This document shows positions 1 through 11,162 of a DNA stretch of 64,000 nt, in pieces (the first letter of the stretch is position 1; each line of letters begins with the position of its first letter). The translations under genes and the position numbers were made by a program. Source of the DNA: Dryomyza anilis (lineage: Eukaryota; Arthropoda; Insecta; Diptera; Dryomyzidae); the NCBI GenBank assembly GCA_951804985.1, contig OX638132.1, positions 21,891,989 through 21,955,988 of the forward strand, read 5' to 3'. The notes beneath the pieces were generated by a model, which ran no database searches, was not told the origin of the DNA, and worked only from the letters and a program-made list of their open reading frames with translations.

Positions 1-184
1 TTCGACAAGATACGATATTTAAACATTTATCACATCGATCGATGTTTTCGAATCGAATTTTGATCATTTTTTTCTTCGATATCGTTCCGATTTCCAAATA
101 TTGATCTTTGTAACGATATCGACGCGAATGGCATACTGGGAATGTTCATAAATCTAATGATATTTGAAATTTATTTTTTTAGTT

Positions 185-512
185 TTATAGAATAATGTGT
201 TTTTTTTTTTGTAAGAGTAAAATAGTATATGCAGTTTGGTACATCGTATGTAACAGCATGGCCTCCTGAGTCGATTTAGCGATAACCGTCTGTTTGCATG
301 TTGAAATCACGATTACAGGAAAACTAGAAGAATTAGAACAATGAAACTCCGAAGTTAGATTACTTATATATCTACGCTGTATGATTTTGAAAATGAAGAT
401 GCCAGGTCGATTGTGACCTGTGAACCGACCATTTATGTTCAAATACCGCATACAACCAATAACGGGTGAATTATTATTTATACCGCCCGAAGTGAACTTT
501 TTTGGAAATATA
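185..512 (+). repeat. Decayed mini-me/INE-1-type element
   Basis: This stretch follows the element at 27216 in order: 'cagtttggtac', 'tgacctcctgagtcgattt' (here with changes), a short GTCTGTTTG remnant where other copies have (GTCY)n, 'aactagaag', 'tcgattgtgacct', 'gaaccgacc' and 'tatgttcaaatacc'. The start and the 3' hairpin are lost or unrecognisable. Translated frames are not conserved, so it is non-coding. The first 184 bases of the window are AT-rich with several ATCGAT/GATATCG words and no gene. Confidence 0.65.
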
Positions 513-670
513 AAAATTTAATATTTATTTTTAATGCAACTTATATTTGCATTAAAAATATGAGTTAAAGATAAAAAAATAATAAATATAAAAAATAAAA
601 ATTTAAATTTTTAACGAAAAACAAATAATATTTTTTTCTTTTTTTAAATGATTAGCACATTATTTTCATT

Positions 671-735
671 CGGTCACAATTGAATTGAAACATGAAATAT
701 ATATTCCATTTCATATTTCAATTCAATTGTGACCG
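671..735. repeat. Perfect 20-bp-arm hairpin
   Basis: The arm at 671-690 (CGGTCACAATTGAATTGAAA) is the exact reverse complement of 716-735, with a 25-base AT-rich loop. The loop contains a further partial match (TGAAAT / ATTTCA). The size is in the range of a precursor-miRNA-like stem, but it could equally be the terminus of a foldback element. No promoter or terminator is recognisable. Confidence 0.8.
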
Positions 736-739
736 AGCA

Positions 740-910
740 AGAACAGCTAAAATTATTAATTCTAAACATAAATATGTTAGAACGAAATACACAAATATAT
801 TTGACTGTCATTATAATAATGTTTACAAAACAATTATAATTATGTTACGCATAGCTCTAGACAAAAATTATGTTTCGCAGAGTTTCTTTATTTTGCAGCG
901 TGAAGAATAA
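740..910 (+). repeat. Dispersed repeat shared with 62290-62470
   Basis: The segment has 'aaacataaatatgtt', 'tttgactgtcattataataatg', 'aattatgtt' and 'ttttgcagc' in the same order and spacing as 62310-62465. The two copies lie at opposite ends of the window and are diverged. No coding potential is visible, and the element class is unknown. Confidence 0.5.
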
Positions 911-1104
911 TCTTTAATATGATTTAATTGAGAAAAATTCAATCCATTAATTAAAATCGTTGATGTTTATTACTTATAAAATGTTATTGAACATTTAATA
1001 TTTTTAATATTATTAAAATTTTGTACTTTATGTATTTATAATTCTCATAAGGTTTGTGTAATGTATTCGTTAATATTGTATGCTTGATTTATATAAAAAT
1101 TTTA

Positions 1105-1490
1105 TAGTTAAATGCTACTCTGTCTGCATTTTGCTTGGCGCCTGCCTGACTTTAACAAAATATTAGCAAAAATTAAAAAAACCACGCGTTGCGTTTTTGA
1201 GCATTTGTTTATTGATGCTGCCTGCCATAAATTATGTGGCTGCTGGTTAATTCTAATTGGTACCCCTACATTATTTATATCCTTCTCCATCCATTCGCGC
1301 GAACTGGCCTGGCCTGGCCTGGCCGCCTCGACGGAGTATTTATTAAATGAATTGTGTATTTATTTGCGCGGCCATGTGTGGGTTACGCGCTGGTTTTGGG
1401 CCCACATCATGTTTCGCACGTGTGACTTGGTAATGACCCAGTTTTGCGAACGTCTCACATGCGGCGAACGCCTAGAGATGGCGGTCAGTG
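1105..1490. other. GC-rich island, no gene assigned
   Basis: This block is much less AT-rich than its surroundings. An open frame of 144 codons crosses it on the plus strand, but its composition is unlike a conserved protein and I recognise no domain. It contains four tandem CTGGC units (1304-1324). Isolated GC-rich islands in fly introns are often conserved non-coding elements; that reading is an inference. Confidence 0.3.
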
Positions 1491-1784
1491 TAACAATAAC
1501 ATCAACCAACAACTACAATAAAATAATAGTACAAAAAAAAAACTAACAAGAACTGCGAAAAACTCAAGACAATCTATATGCCATGTTTAAATTGCAAAAA
1601 AAAAATATATTAATTATATTTGAAAATCAATTGAATTTAATGCAATACAATTTATTGCAGGCCATGCAATCAGTTTCACCAGTGTTGGGTGAATTTTTAT
1701 TTTACGAAATTTGTTACATTTTTGTCTATATTGATTTTGTTGTTAAAACGAAACATATTTCTGTATTTACAAATTGTTTGTAAA

Positions 1785-2400
1785 ATAAACGAATGATTCG
1801 AAAATGATTCGAAAACTTACGAAAGTTTATTTATTCGTAAAATGCGTAGCTCATAGTTGTACGAAATAACATTCGTAGAAAATAATATTCTTTGGTAAAA
1901 AATTGTGATAAAAATCAAAAAAAAAGAATGTAATTCAAACGAAATATTTGAAATTTTGTTGTTGTTTTAATTTAACGAATATTGTTTAGTAATATATAAG
2001 AATCGTTCGTAAAAAAAAATTTATAAAAAAAATGAGAAATGTTTCGTGTATTTTACGAATTATTCGTGTATTTTACGAAAAAAAAAAACAAACAATATTT
2101 ATCACAATAAAGCACATAAGCCAAAAATAGGCACAAAAAAGCACACAGTTATTTTTCCTTATCAAATTTCAATCAAGTAAAAACTACACAATAAACCGAC
2201 AAGAATGTTCCATTGAACATCGCCTACATTCATTCTATATTTTTCGCAGATGCTGATTTTTACTGTATTCACCTTATTTTTTCAAAAATGTTAGATTGGA
2301 ACTTTGAATTCACAAAATTAAAGTAGACAAAGTAAAAATACGTTGATCGGTTTCGTAAAATTTAACTGTGAAATGTTTCGTAAATACACGAAAATCATGC
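1785..2400. repeat. TACGAA/TTCGTAAA-rich diverged repeat
   Basis: The words ATTCGTAAA, TTACGAAA and GATTCGAAAA recur many times at irregular spacing, as in the larger block at 17460-20160. No gene is visible. This is probably a decayed member of the same repeat family. Confidence 0.45.
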
Positions 2401-2636
2401 TTACATAATACCAAAGATTGTCATTTTTATTTGTAATTTATAGAATCTCACCCCTCCCCCCCCCCAAAAAAAAGGCGCACTTTTGAATTTTTCAAACAAA
2501 TTTTCAAAAAAACACAACATGAAAAAAATGCGCCTAATATTCAGAATTTTGCGCCTTTTTAAATGAGCGGAAACTATAGAGAAGACGAAAAATTTACAAA
2601 AAATCATGAAATTGCAAATTTTGCACCCCTACAGAA

Positions 2637-2988
2637 GAAAAAGGCGTAAAATTTTCAAAAAAACATAAAATTTCAAATGCGCATTATTTACAAAATGTTT
2701 GCGCCTCTGTAGAAGGGCGCAAAATATACAGAAAGGCGCAAAATTTTCAAAAAAGCATATAATTTCAAATACGCATTATTTACAAAATGTTTGCGCCTCT
2801 ATAGAAGGGCTCAAAATTTTCTAAAAAGCATAAAATTTCAAATGCGTCTTATTTACAAAATGTTTGAGCCTCTGTAGAAGGGCGCAAAGTATACAGAAAG
2901 GCGCAAATTTTCTAAAAAGCATAAAATTTCAAATGCGCCTTATTTACAAAATGTTTGCGGCTCTATAGAAGGGCGCAAAATATAGAGA
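2637..2988. repeat. Short tandem array, ~80-90-bp units, four copies
   Basis: Four consecutive units carry 'cataaaatttcaaatgcg', 'ttatttacaaaatgttt' and 'tagaagggcgcaaa'. They begin near 2637, 2731, 2810 and 2898 and differ by point changes and small indels. The words GGCGCA and GCGCCT recur. A more diverged related stretch lies upstream (2455-2636). The array ends exactly where the LINE remnant begins. Confidence 0.8.
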
Positions 2989-4025
2989 AAGGGGAATCTT
3001 TCACTCGATGGATATCGAGTTTTCTCCAGGGTCGTTCAATACGAGTTGCGATGGATGGTGTTTTTTCAGAACAACATTTCATCAATGCTGGAGTTCCGCA
3101 GGGTTCCGTCCTATCCCCGTCCCCATTTCTGGTATTTATCAATGATATTCTGTCATTGACTCAGAACTCAATTCACTCCTTTGCAGATGACAGATGGAGA
3201 TTGAGAGTAATAATGACCTTAAAAAAAATCTTCGAGTGGGGTCTTGCAAATAGAGTAGATTAGAGTAGATAGAGTAGATGCAAGCAAGACCCAATTGTCT
3301 GTTATCTCACAAAAGAATGGATTCACCCCTCAATATGGGTACTGTGGATATTGCGCAGTCAGCTGCTCTTGACGTTCTGGGCATATCAATTCAATGTGAC
3401 TTCCGTGGAAATTATCATATATTTGATGTGTCGAAAGAAGTGACCAAGTGTCCGGTTTTCTAAAACGGTGTAAGACATACTTCACTCCTGCTGACTTACG
3501 CACTGTCTACACCACCTATATTCGACCTAAGATGGAATACAACTCGCACATTCTCTTTGGAGTTCCTGGACCGAATACAACAACGTGCGATATATCTAAT
3601 AGGGGATGAAAATATTTCATCCTCTCCTCTATTGGTTCTCTTGAGCAGCGAAGAGGACCGTTGGGTCTGTTAGCCTTTTTTTATAGGTATTACAACGGTG
3701 TTCGGGGGAAATACATGGTCTGATGCCACGAGGTAGTGTTTCTCTCGTTCTACTCGGGCATCAAACCAAGCCCACCCATTCGTACTCCATTCGGCTCTCA
3801 ACAGAACCACGCATTATAGAGAGAATTCGTTCTTCAGCACGATACGTTTGTGGAATAATCTCCCTGCGTCTGTTTTGCCCGACATTTTTGATATTGGCAA
3901 GTTCAAAACAAACATCCACCGACACTACTCCATCTTTCCTCTCTCCCTTTAACCTATCATCCCTTCTTATGATCAACACTGTACATTGCAGGAATAGGGG
4001 ACATCCCCTGAGCGTTGGTTAATTT
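2989..4025 (+). pseudogene. Decayed non-LTR retrotransposon (jockey-like) reverse transcriptase
   Basis: This is the C-terminal half of a LINE reverse transcriptase, broken by frameshifts and deletions. The first block (about 2990-3205) has the RT motifs 'AGVPQGSVLSP' and 'FINDIL', followed by 'SFADD', the catalytic aspartate pair of LINE RTs. After a deletion, 3278-3463 reads 'LDVLGISIQ' and 'HIFDVSKE'. Then 3480-3570 gives 'YTTYIRPKMEYNSH' in another frame, about 3575-3640 gives 'LDRIQQRAIYLIGD', and 3850-3950 gives 'NNLPASVLPDIFDIGKFK'. These are the usual ordered C-terminal motifs of jockey/CR1-type elements. The endonuclease and ORF1 are absent (5' truncation). No translation product is expected; the clade within LINEs is not settled. 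Confidence 0.88.
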
Positions 4026-4740
4026 GATTTAAAAAAAAATAACAAGTCCTCTTTTCATCAGTCACGGTATACACACTGTCATTCCCGTAGGGATGAATCA
4101 ATCTAAAATACCTAAATAAATGAATTATATAAATTGTTTATATTGTCTACAGAACTAAGTCTAATCATAATAGTCTACACGTAGACAAACATGTAATAAT
4201 TTCTAGAAAAACACACCCAAATCGGATTTTCACAAAACCAATTAAAAAATAAAAATAAAATAAACTTAAAAAAAAAAACCAACAAAATTGAATTTAATTT
4301 AATTGACCGCGCGCGCTGTGCTCATTTATTTCAGTTTCAATGAATTCTCAATTTGAAACATGCAGTTTTTGTGAATTATACTCTGCCGTGCTCTATTTTT
4401 AATGAAATATTGCACTTGAGTAAATAAAATTTATATTTTAGAACAAACAAATAACTGCTGAAAATTTATAAGTTCTATTCTTCTAATGTGCTTTGCGTCC
4501 GTCTATTTATATTAATGAATATTTTATTGTGCCATTTATTGGTGGGGGGTAAATATTTGTTGATTTTAAATAAAAGGCAATTCACAAATTCTGTAAAAGA
4601 ATTAAGAAAAAAGAGTTATACATACTTAAGAGCATAGAAAAATTCAATAAACAAATTAAGAGTATTAAAAATTCCTACATTTTACTAAAAGAAATGTTCT
4701 AAGTTTTGTTTTCAATTATAATTAACTGAAAAATATTAAA
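4026..4740. other. AT-rich sequence without recognised gene
   Basis: The first ~110 bases are probably the 3' untranslated tail of the LINE remnant. The rest is A/T-rich with homopolymer runs and one short CG alternation (GCGCGC near 4311). No frame or motif stands out. Confidence 0.5.
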
Positions 4741-4756
4741 ATCTCATGCGATGTAT

Positions 4757-4866
4757 ATTACTCGGCTCTATTACTCGTTGCTTTGAATTTTACTCGTTAT
4801 ATATTCAAGTTTTCAAGCTACTCGCTACTCGTCTAATTGCAGCCATGCATTACTCGTTGCTTAGCA
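4757..4866. repeat. Cluster of TACTCG(T) motifs (1)
   Basis: Seven occurrences of TACTCG or ACTCGT-type words lie within about 110 bases, including TATTACTCGTTGCTT twice. Related clusters are at 6124-6192 and 8860-9090. Spacing is irregular, so this is not a simple tandem repeat. Confidence 0.55.
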
Positions 4867-4944
4867 CATTATTTTTATTAGTTTTTAATTTAATTGACAC
4901 AATTAAATTTGATGTTCCGCAATTTCAAAATATATTTCAATAAT

Positions 4945-6120
4945 ACCTATAAAAATTATTTCATTCTAGGCGCTGTCTTTGTCTTCTGTGGCTATTTTTG
5001 TGCCTGATATTGAAACGTTATCTGTCGTGACTTTTGACATTGACTCCGCTGCTTTCGAAAATCTTGGAGTTTCTCAATAATTTCACATCTAATCTGCAAT
5101 TCTCGTTTTCAACAAATACATTAAGCATCCATCCATTCATCCATCTATTTATGCTTCAGTTGACGAATCCCGTCTGGGCGAAATGTGTCAATATTTATTG
5201 CGCCGATGACAAAGTGACGAACAATCTTTTCTATTTAAACGATCTGTTAGCTTATTTTACGATTATTTACTCGCCCAATAAATAAATTTTAATGACTTTC
5301 GTTTTTTTTTCTACATTTTTTTCGTTGTTCAGTTTTTCAAGGTGAAGGTGGGGGCGTGCACAGGCGAATGACATGGTAATGTTGATCGTGCGGAAGAATT
5401 AAATGTTTGTCTGAAACGGCTGGAGTGCGAAATTATTGTTGGTGCAAATATTTTTCTTCTTTTTGTTTTGTAATTTGTACTAAACACTTACATTGTTTTA
5501 AATAAAGCTTTCATTGATAGTTTTGGTTTTTCTCATATAATACTCAATTGTAAAATGCCTTGTATCCCGCGGTTTGAATTGAATTTCTGTGTTTGTCGCG
5601 GCCTCATTAAAAAATATGTGTAAATATTATTGAAATCTTGTTTTTTTCGCTTTCATTAATGTTTTAAATAAACAAACACGTTAAGTTCATTTAACCCTTC
5701 GTTGGTCCAGCTGCCAGAGTAGCCCCGCCGCCGCTAGAGTGTTTATTTGCAGTCAATTATAGTTTGTTTGGTTTAAGTTTTTATTATTTGTATTTTTTTA
5801 CATTTTTATACCAAATTTACCTTAAAGTTTAATATTTTTTTTCGCACTTTTATTTACTTTAAATAATATCAAAAAAAAAAAACAAAAAAACATGCATCTC
5901 AAATTTTCTCACCTCTGTGAGTAAAGTACAAATAAAAGTGAATTCGTTGGCGCATTTTATTGGAACGGCAAATAATTTTCACACGTTATTGTTTAAGCAA
6001 ATAAATGATGTGAAATAGATACGAAATATGTTGCCATGGAAATTTTGGACCACAGAGTGTGAGTTGCAATGCAAAATCACTACAGCAAGAACAGAACATT
6101 TTTTCAAACATATTTTGCAT
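4945..6120. other. AT-rich sequence with small GC-rich patches
   Basis: GC-richer patches occur at 5160-5220, 5335-5425 and 5695-5745; the last starts TTAACCCTTCG and contains CCCCGCCGCCG. None has a convincing frame, splice signals or RNA gene structure. Confidence 0.35.
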
Positions 6121-6123
6121 AAC

Positions 6124-6192
6124 AACGAGTAGTATTTTTGGTTTAATTTGACTCTTAATACTCGTTGGGACTCTATACTACTCGTTCCTTTT
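6124..6192. repeat. Cluster of TACTCGTT motifs (2)
   Basis: This holds AACGAGTAGT (inverted), AATACTCGTTGGG and TACTACTCGTTCC. The sequence just before it ('catattttgcataacaacgag') matches 8820-8840 ('catatttttataacaatgac'), so the clusters at 6.1 and 8.9 kb are probably copies of one diverged element. Confidence 0.5.
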
Positions 6193-6209
6193 ATTCTTAT
6201 ATCTACACT

Positions 6210-6900
6210 GAGGTAAAAATGTGTTCAAATTAAATGAAATTTTGTTAAAATTTAACACAGACGACAATTAAAAAGATCTACAAACAATTTCATTTATATT
6301 TAAAACAATTGTTTTAACACAAAATTTAAAACAATTTTATTAAAATTTAAAACAATTAAATTTTTATTTTTTTCTTAGTTAAAAATATAAAAAAATATAA
6401 ATATTTTTTATATTATTTATTTTTTAAATTCAATTTTTAATTTTTGTATTTTTATCTTTTTTTATTATCTCAATTTTATTATCCTCTGTTCCCGTTTGCT
6501 AAAGTCAATAACCTATTTTACTAACGCCCATCATCTATCAACATTACTACCGCTTATTATCACTGTTTAATAAAATTTGTTCTCTCAAAAAGGGGCTATG
6601 AATAATATGGCAGGATGACATCGAACACAACTTTTCACTTTAACGCATAAATGCTGCGCCTAGATGTATGTTGTATGTATTTCACACCATAAATGCTGCA
6701 TACCATAGGGGGCAAGTCACGAAATGTCTATTTTAAAACGAGTTGAAAACAATTTCGTTTAATTTTTAAACGCAATGTTTAAATTCATCAAAATAATTGT
6801 ATTAATTTTAAATTAACAAAATAATTGTATTAAATTTTTATTTTTTTATTTAGAAAGAAATATAAATATATATATATATATTATATTTTATTTTTTAAGT
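6210..6900. repeat. AATTTAAAACAATT-rich low-complexity repeat
   Basis: Two blocks (6230-6370 and 6740-6850) share words such as AAATTTAAAACAATT and AAAATTGTTTTAA in both orientations, with a spacer at 6480-6720 that carries no recognisable gene. They look like a decayed inverted or duplicated AT-rich element. Confidence 0.35.
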
Positions 6901-7526
6901 ACAATTTCAAAAAAATCCCGTCTTTGTGGGCGTCTACGACGGGAGATTTCATGTTCCCAGGTCTAAGGATTTGGTCAGTCGTCTTTATCAGAACTTGTAT
7001 ATATAGATTAATAAATTTATTACACTATACAACATGATTTTTACCATGGTCTCGCATACATCAATTCTATATAATTCGCTAGTGCTGAGTTTGATTGAAA
7101 AGTATTTTTAAGCCGGTCCCATCCACTACTTATAATTAATAAAAATAAAAAAATATAGTTCTGTGGAAAAATAGTTTAACAAAAAATCTTGATCTAAAAT
7201 CGGAAATTATTTATTTATCTAGAACAAGTAATTTTATCATTTAGGATTTAATAATTATTAAAATGATTTATGGTTCTGTAGAGCATAGTCCAAACTAACT
7301 ATCAAACTTACTAACTTTTTCTAATTGATCACCTTTTTAAAATATGCCCGGAGAACTTAACTTTGGTACTCATGTATATAATCAATTTTCAAAAAACATA
7401 CTAATGTCCGAAATTCAAAAATATCATACTTCATATTTAAAATATTCTAATTCTTATTGCATACTCAGTTTTTTCCAATTACGTAGCGTTTTTCAGAAAT
7501 ATTTAATTTGTATGTAAAATATATTG

Positions 7527-7825
7527 TAGCCGCGGTAGCTCTGTGGTTAGTGTGTTGGACTGCCGAAAGGTCCCCAGTTCAAGCCTGGACTGGGGCTAAC
7601 AACATCTTTTCATAGAAACATTTTTCTATACCGCGCTACCTCTCGCCAGTCAATGGCAAACCTACGAGAGTAAAAAATTGACCATGAAAAGCTCTCACCC
7701 GCCGTTCGGCAATAAACTGTAGGTCCCACCATTTGAGTACAAATTTAACACGCACAGCTCAAAATGGTGAGAGAGCTCGGCCTAAGTTCTTATAGGTCTG
7801 TAGTGCCAAACTATTATTATTATTA
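7527..7825 (+). mobile_element. tRNA-derived SINE, family 1
   Basis: The 5' part resembles a tRNA: an A-box-like 'TAGCTCTGTGGTTAG' and a B-box-like 'AGTTCAAGCCT' about 40 bases later, both pol III internal promoter elements. The body is shared with 57094-57321 ('acatttttctata', 'ctacctctcg', 'ctctcac', 'gccgttc', 'aactgtaggtcccaccat'). It ends in an (ATT)n tail at 7812-7825, directly against the Helitron 5' end. It is not a functional tRNA gene because the acceptor and anticodon arms do not pair cleanly. Confidence 0.85.
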
Positions 7826-8355
7826 TCCTAGTAATATAATAAATCGTTTATACGTTTGTACGTTTGTTCCGCTTCTCCGTTTAAACGGCTGATCCGATTT
7901 TCTTGAAATTTTGAATTTTTTTTTACCACAGATGCGGTATGGGCTGGAAGGATTGATAGGCTATATATGGGCGGGATTTGACGAAGAGGCGTGGCACCTC
8001 ACATACAACCTAAACTTTCAAAACGATATAACTTTCACCAGCTACGAACATGAAACAAAAAACCCAAATACAAAAAAATACAAAAACAAAACCAATAACG
8101 TTTGTTCCGCTTCAATGGGAAGAATTTTACGGGGGAGATTTCTACTGGGGAAAATCAAAGGGGAATCACAGTCTGAGAAAGAATTGTCTATGAGAAAAGC
8201 TACATTTACTACTACATTTATAAAACCAAACAAAAAACATCCACAGTGAAGGGTCCATGATATAAATAATGAAAATGTTTTTCATGTTAATAAAATCGCT
8301 CCATATCTTTGAATTCAAAAAATCTTGGCACGAGTCGTGTACGGGTCCAGCTAGT
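7826..8355 (+). mobile_element. Non-autonomous Helitron
   Basis: The element starts TCCTAGTAATATAATAAATC and ends CTAGT at 8351-8355. A short hairpin (CACGAGTCGTG, about 8330-8340) lies about 11 bases upstream of the end, as expected for a Helitron terminus. It sits between a host A (7825) and T (8356), the classic Helitron target, with no target duplication. The 5' region ('cgtttgttccgcttctccg', 'aacggctgatccgatttt') is of the type common in insect Helitrons. No Rep/helicase frame is present; the 112-codon frame inside is not conserved-looking. Confidence 0.88.
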
Positions 8356-8859
8356 TTAAAATATATAAGCATTTTAAATTTAAACAGAAACTGTTTTGAT
8401 AGAGCATATTTTAAAAAAAGAGAACCGGTAAAAAAAAGTTTGTGATTTCCATATATAGTTAGAAATATGTACATATATAGTTAGAAATATATAACCATAA
8501 ATCATATACTTATTTATCATAAGATCCAAAATGCTAAAAAATGTTCTTAAAAAGTGTCTGGAAAAGGCCTTATATTTCGATAGTATGTTTCGTAAAAACG
8601 TTACGTAAGAGAAGAAACTGAGTATGCAGTCAAAATCAGCAACAACGAATTATATAGAATTGATATATGAAATGTCCATGGCAAACCTTTTTCTCTTTTT
8701 GTTTCTTGATTAAATTTTCTAGATTTTTAGTTTTAATTTTTTATTTTTTAATTTAATTTATTTAAAAGCAAACGCAAAATCCCTGCATTTAGAACAACAA
8801 AGCCAGAATGTTTTTTCAAGCATATTTTTATAACAATGACTAGTTCTTTTGAGTTATCA

Positions 8860-9090
8860 TTTAACACTCGATGTACCTCTACTCGTCAGTGGTTACTTTT
8901 AAATCTTACTCGTTGTGCATCACTAATTATCTGTTATATTAATTGTCATTTAATACTCATTTTATTTACGTCCCTAACATATTACTGTTATATTTTTTGT
9001 TGTTTTTACTCGTCTTTGCTAGTGTTTGCTACTACTCGCTGTTTTGAATCGTCCTTTCAATTCGTTACTCATGAGTCTCACTCGTTGTCA
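8860..9090. repeat. Cluster of TACTCGT motifs (3)
   Basis: ACTCGATG, TACTCGTCAG, TTACTCGTTG, TACTCGTC, CTACTCGC, TTACTCATG and CACTCGTTG occur within 230 bases. The cluster is preceded by a stretch similar to that before cluster 2. A 96-codon frame overlaps it but looks like a by-product of the repeated word. Confidence 0.5.
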
Positions 9091-9129
9091 ATACAAATAT
9101 CGATTTTCATTAATTTAAATGATTAATTT

Positions 9130-10480
9130 TTATTTCTATTAATTTAATAAAAAGACAGTGTAAATTTAATAGAAATCTATGAATAAATACAATAAAATCG
9201 TAATTTAAACAAAATACACACAAAATGCAACACTAGTTCTCCTTGGTAGGAATTCTATTGTATTTTTATTCAGATTAGCATTTAATTAAATAGATTCGTT
9301 ATAAAATTTCAATCATCATAAATTTGATGACAGGTTTTTGCAGATCGTTATCAAACTATCTATAAAATATCGGCATCTGTTTAAAGCACGTTTGCGGCAC
9401 AAGTTATCGACCAAACCAATGAATCCAAAAAAAAATATATAAAAAAAATAAAATTTTATAAAAGACTAAACAAATATCAAAAAACGAATAACATATTGAA
9501 AGCATCACACTTAATGGCACTCAATAAATATTCGGCCAATTCATTAATATATTTTCCACAACCACAAGAAACAAGAGATTTTTTTAAAGATCAATGAAAG
9601 CCTAAAAACATTTTAAAATGTTCAAAAAGCAGCGGCAACACATTATTCAAAATATTTAGTATTAAAATGTAAATGAAGTAAATTTAAATTTAAAATAAAA
9701 ACAGTAAGGCGCAGAAGACAGATGCGGTAACTGCCTGAATGACAAAAGAAAGAGGGCAGCATGTGTTAAGAATGGAGTTTAATGAAAAACATTTGCAGAA
9801 GCTTATTTAATAAAATATAAAAGACATTTTTTAATATAATGTTATTGTTTGTAAAATTCTAATTTTGGTTTGAATTTAAGGAACAGATGTACATTTGTAA
9901 ACGTGTTTGGAACAGAACCCGGTATCTCTTTAAAATTGATTAAACGTTTTAAGAAAAAGAAAAGAAATAGAAAACCAAAATCGATAGAGTTCTTTGTTAT
10001 ACCTTTTTATTGCATTTATTTGGTATATATTCAAATATTTATACTAATCGATTTAAACTCCACAAATTAACAATTTCGCATTTACCGTACACAGAAAAAA
10101 ATAATCGACGTATATATAGAAGTTACAACTTCATTGAAATATGAACAACCATAGAAAAGTGATTTCTGTCCCATTTTTTGCAACTTTGAACCACTGTATC
10201 TCTGTAATTGGTGGGCGTAAAAAATAAAAAAAAAAAAATCAATATCTTGATACCCTTTATCAGTTGCACAAATTTCATTGAAATCGAAGAAGGTGAGTTC
10301 CAACCGTTGGTCGATTTGGTGTGAAATGGCCCATATACGGAAAATTTCTGCTGACTTTACAAAACTAGTTTTCGAAAAGAATTAAACGCAGTTTTCTTTT
10401 AATTGTCAAGCATTTTTGATTTTAATACAAATTCTTATTTTTTTTTTAGCCTATTTTAAAATAATTTTTTAAGCATTTAG
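9130..10480. other. AT-rich sequence without recognised gene
   Basis: No domain, splice-bounded exon, RNA gene or clear inverted terminus is visible. A few bases near 10088 (TACACAGAAAAAAAT) resemble an M1 or M2 terminus. Confidence 0.45.
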
Positions 10481-10534
10481 GATTTAATGGTAATCAGAAA
10501 ATGATTTATGAGGGAAGAAAAATTATCTTTAGTT

Positions 10535-10748
10535 TGTAAGAACGAAAGAGTTAGTTGTAACAAGCAACTTCATTTGGGTCAAACAAATTTTCTACAATAT
10601 ATTTTTTTTTTGGCGTATATACCGTATTCGGTAGGCGCTTGAAATAACAGCCTAGTGGCAATAACAACCGACTAAGCGATTATGAGAACCGAACATGTTA
10701 GTAGTGCAAAGAGTTGGTTGGCGCAACCAATCTCTATTCTCTGCGTGG
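10535..10748 (-). mobile_element. M1 MITE, inverted partial copy
   Basis: Read on the minus strand it begins CCACGCAGAGAATAGAGATT, close to the ACACACAGAATAGAGATT terminus of intact M1 copies. It continues with 'gcgccaaccaactcttt', 'ctcaaccgctt'-like and 'gttgttattg' words. It lies head to head with the next copy. Confidence 0.7.
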
Positions 10749-10769
10749 TTATCCAGAACATAGTCCAAG

Positions 10770-11088
10770 CTATTGAGAGAACCGAATATGTTGGTAGTGC
10801 AAAGAGTTGGTTGACGCTACAAATCTCAACAAACTTATTAAGTACTCTCAACCGCTTAGTCGGTTGTTATTGTCAAAACTAAAAGAGTTTTCGTTTGTAC
10901 TGCAACCAATTTCTACTTGTTTTAGAACAATTTCGTACAGATTTAGTATCAAGCGTATAGGCTGATATAACAGTTCCATCAACCATTTTGTAGACAATTC
11001 GATTTAACTGAATGAAGTTAGTTGATACAACTAACTTTTTCATTCTTCCAAACTCATGCCAAAAGAAGATTTCTCTGTATGTGTATGA
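10770..11088 (+). mobile_element. M1 MITE copy
   Basis: It contains the M1 body words 'ctctcaaccgcttagtcgg', 'gttgttattgtcaaaac', 'tgcaaccaatttcta', 'ttttagaacaatttcgtac', 'caactaactttttcattctt', 'ctcatgccaaaagaagattt' and a right end CTCTGTATGTGTAT. The left terminus is replaced by the inverted neighbour. Confidence 0.7.
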
Positions 11089-11162
11089 ATTGTCCAAAAG
11101 GAAAGTCTTGTTATTCAAATATAATAAATTTACAAAAAAAATGGAAAAAAATATATTAAAGG

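Larger units (their letters stand above)
7040..8690. mobile_element. Foldback-type element R, copy 1 (interrupted)
   Basis: The left part carries 'catcaattctatataattc' and 'gcatactcagttttttcc'. The right part (8580-8690) carries the reverse complement order: 'aactgagtatgcag' then 'gaattatatagaattgatat'. Inner matching pieces include 'ccaaactaactatcaaacttac'. The same arms recur at 14100-15330 and 38880-41370. The loop is occupied by a SINE and a Helitron (separate entries). No transposase is encoded. Confidence 0.65.

Noticed and set aside
1112..1546. 144-codon plus-strand open frame in a GC-rich island
   Set aside because: No recognisable domain, Trp/Cys-heavy composition and a competing frame on the other strand; kept only as an unassigned GC-rich island.
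6860..6900. TATATA run as TATA box
   Set aside because: Part of general AT-rich low complexity, no gene downstream.
7911..8249. 112-codon plus-strand open frame
   Set aside because: It lies wholly inside the non-autonomous Helitron, has no domain and a Lys/Asn/Thr-biased tail; open by chance.
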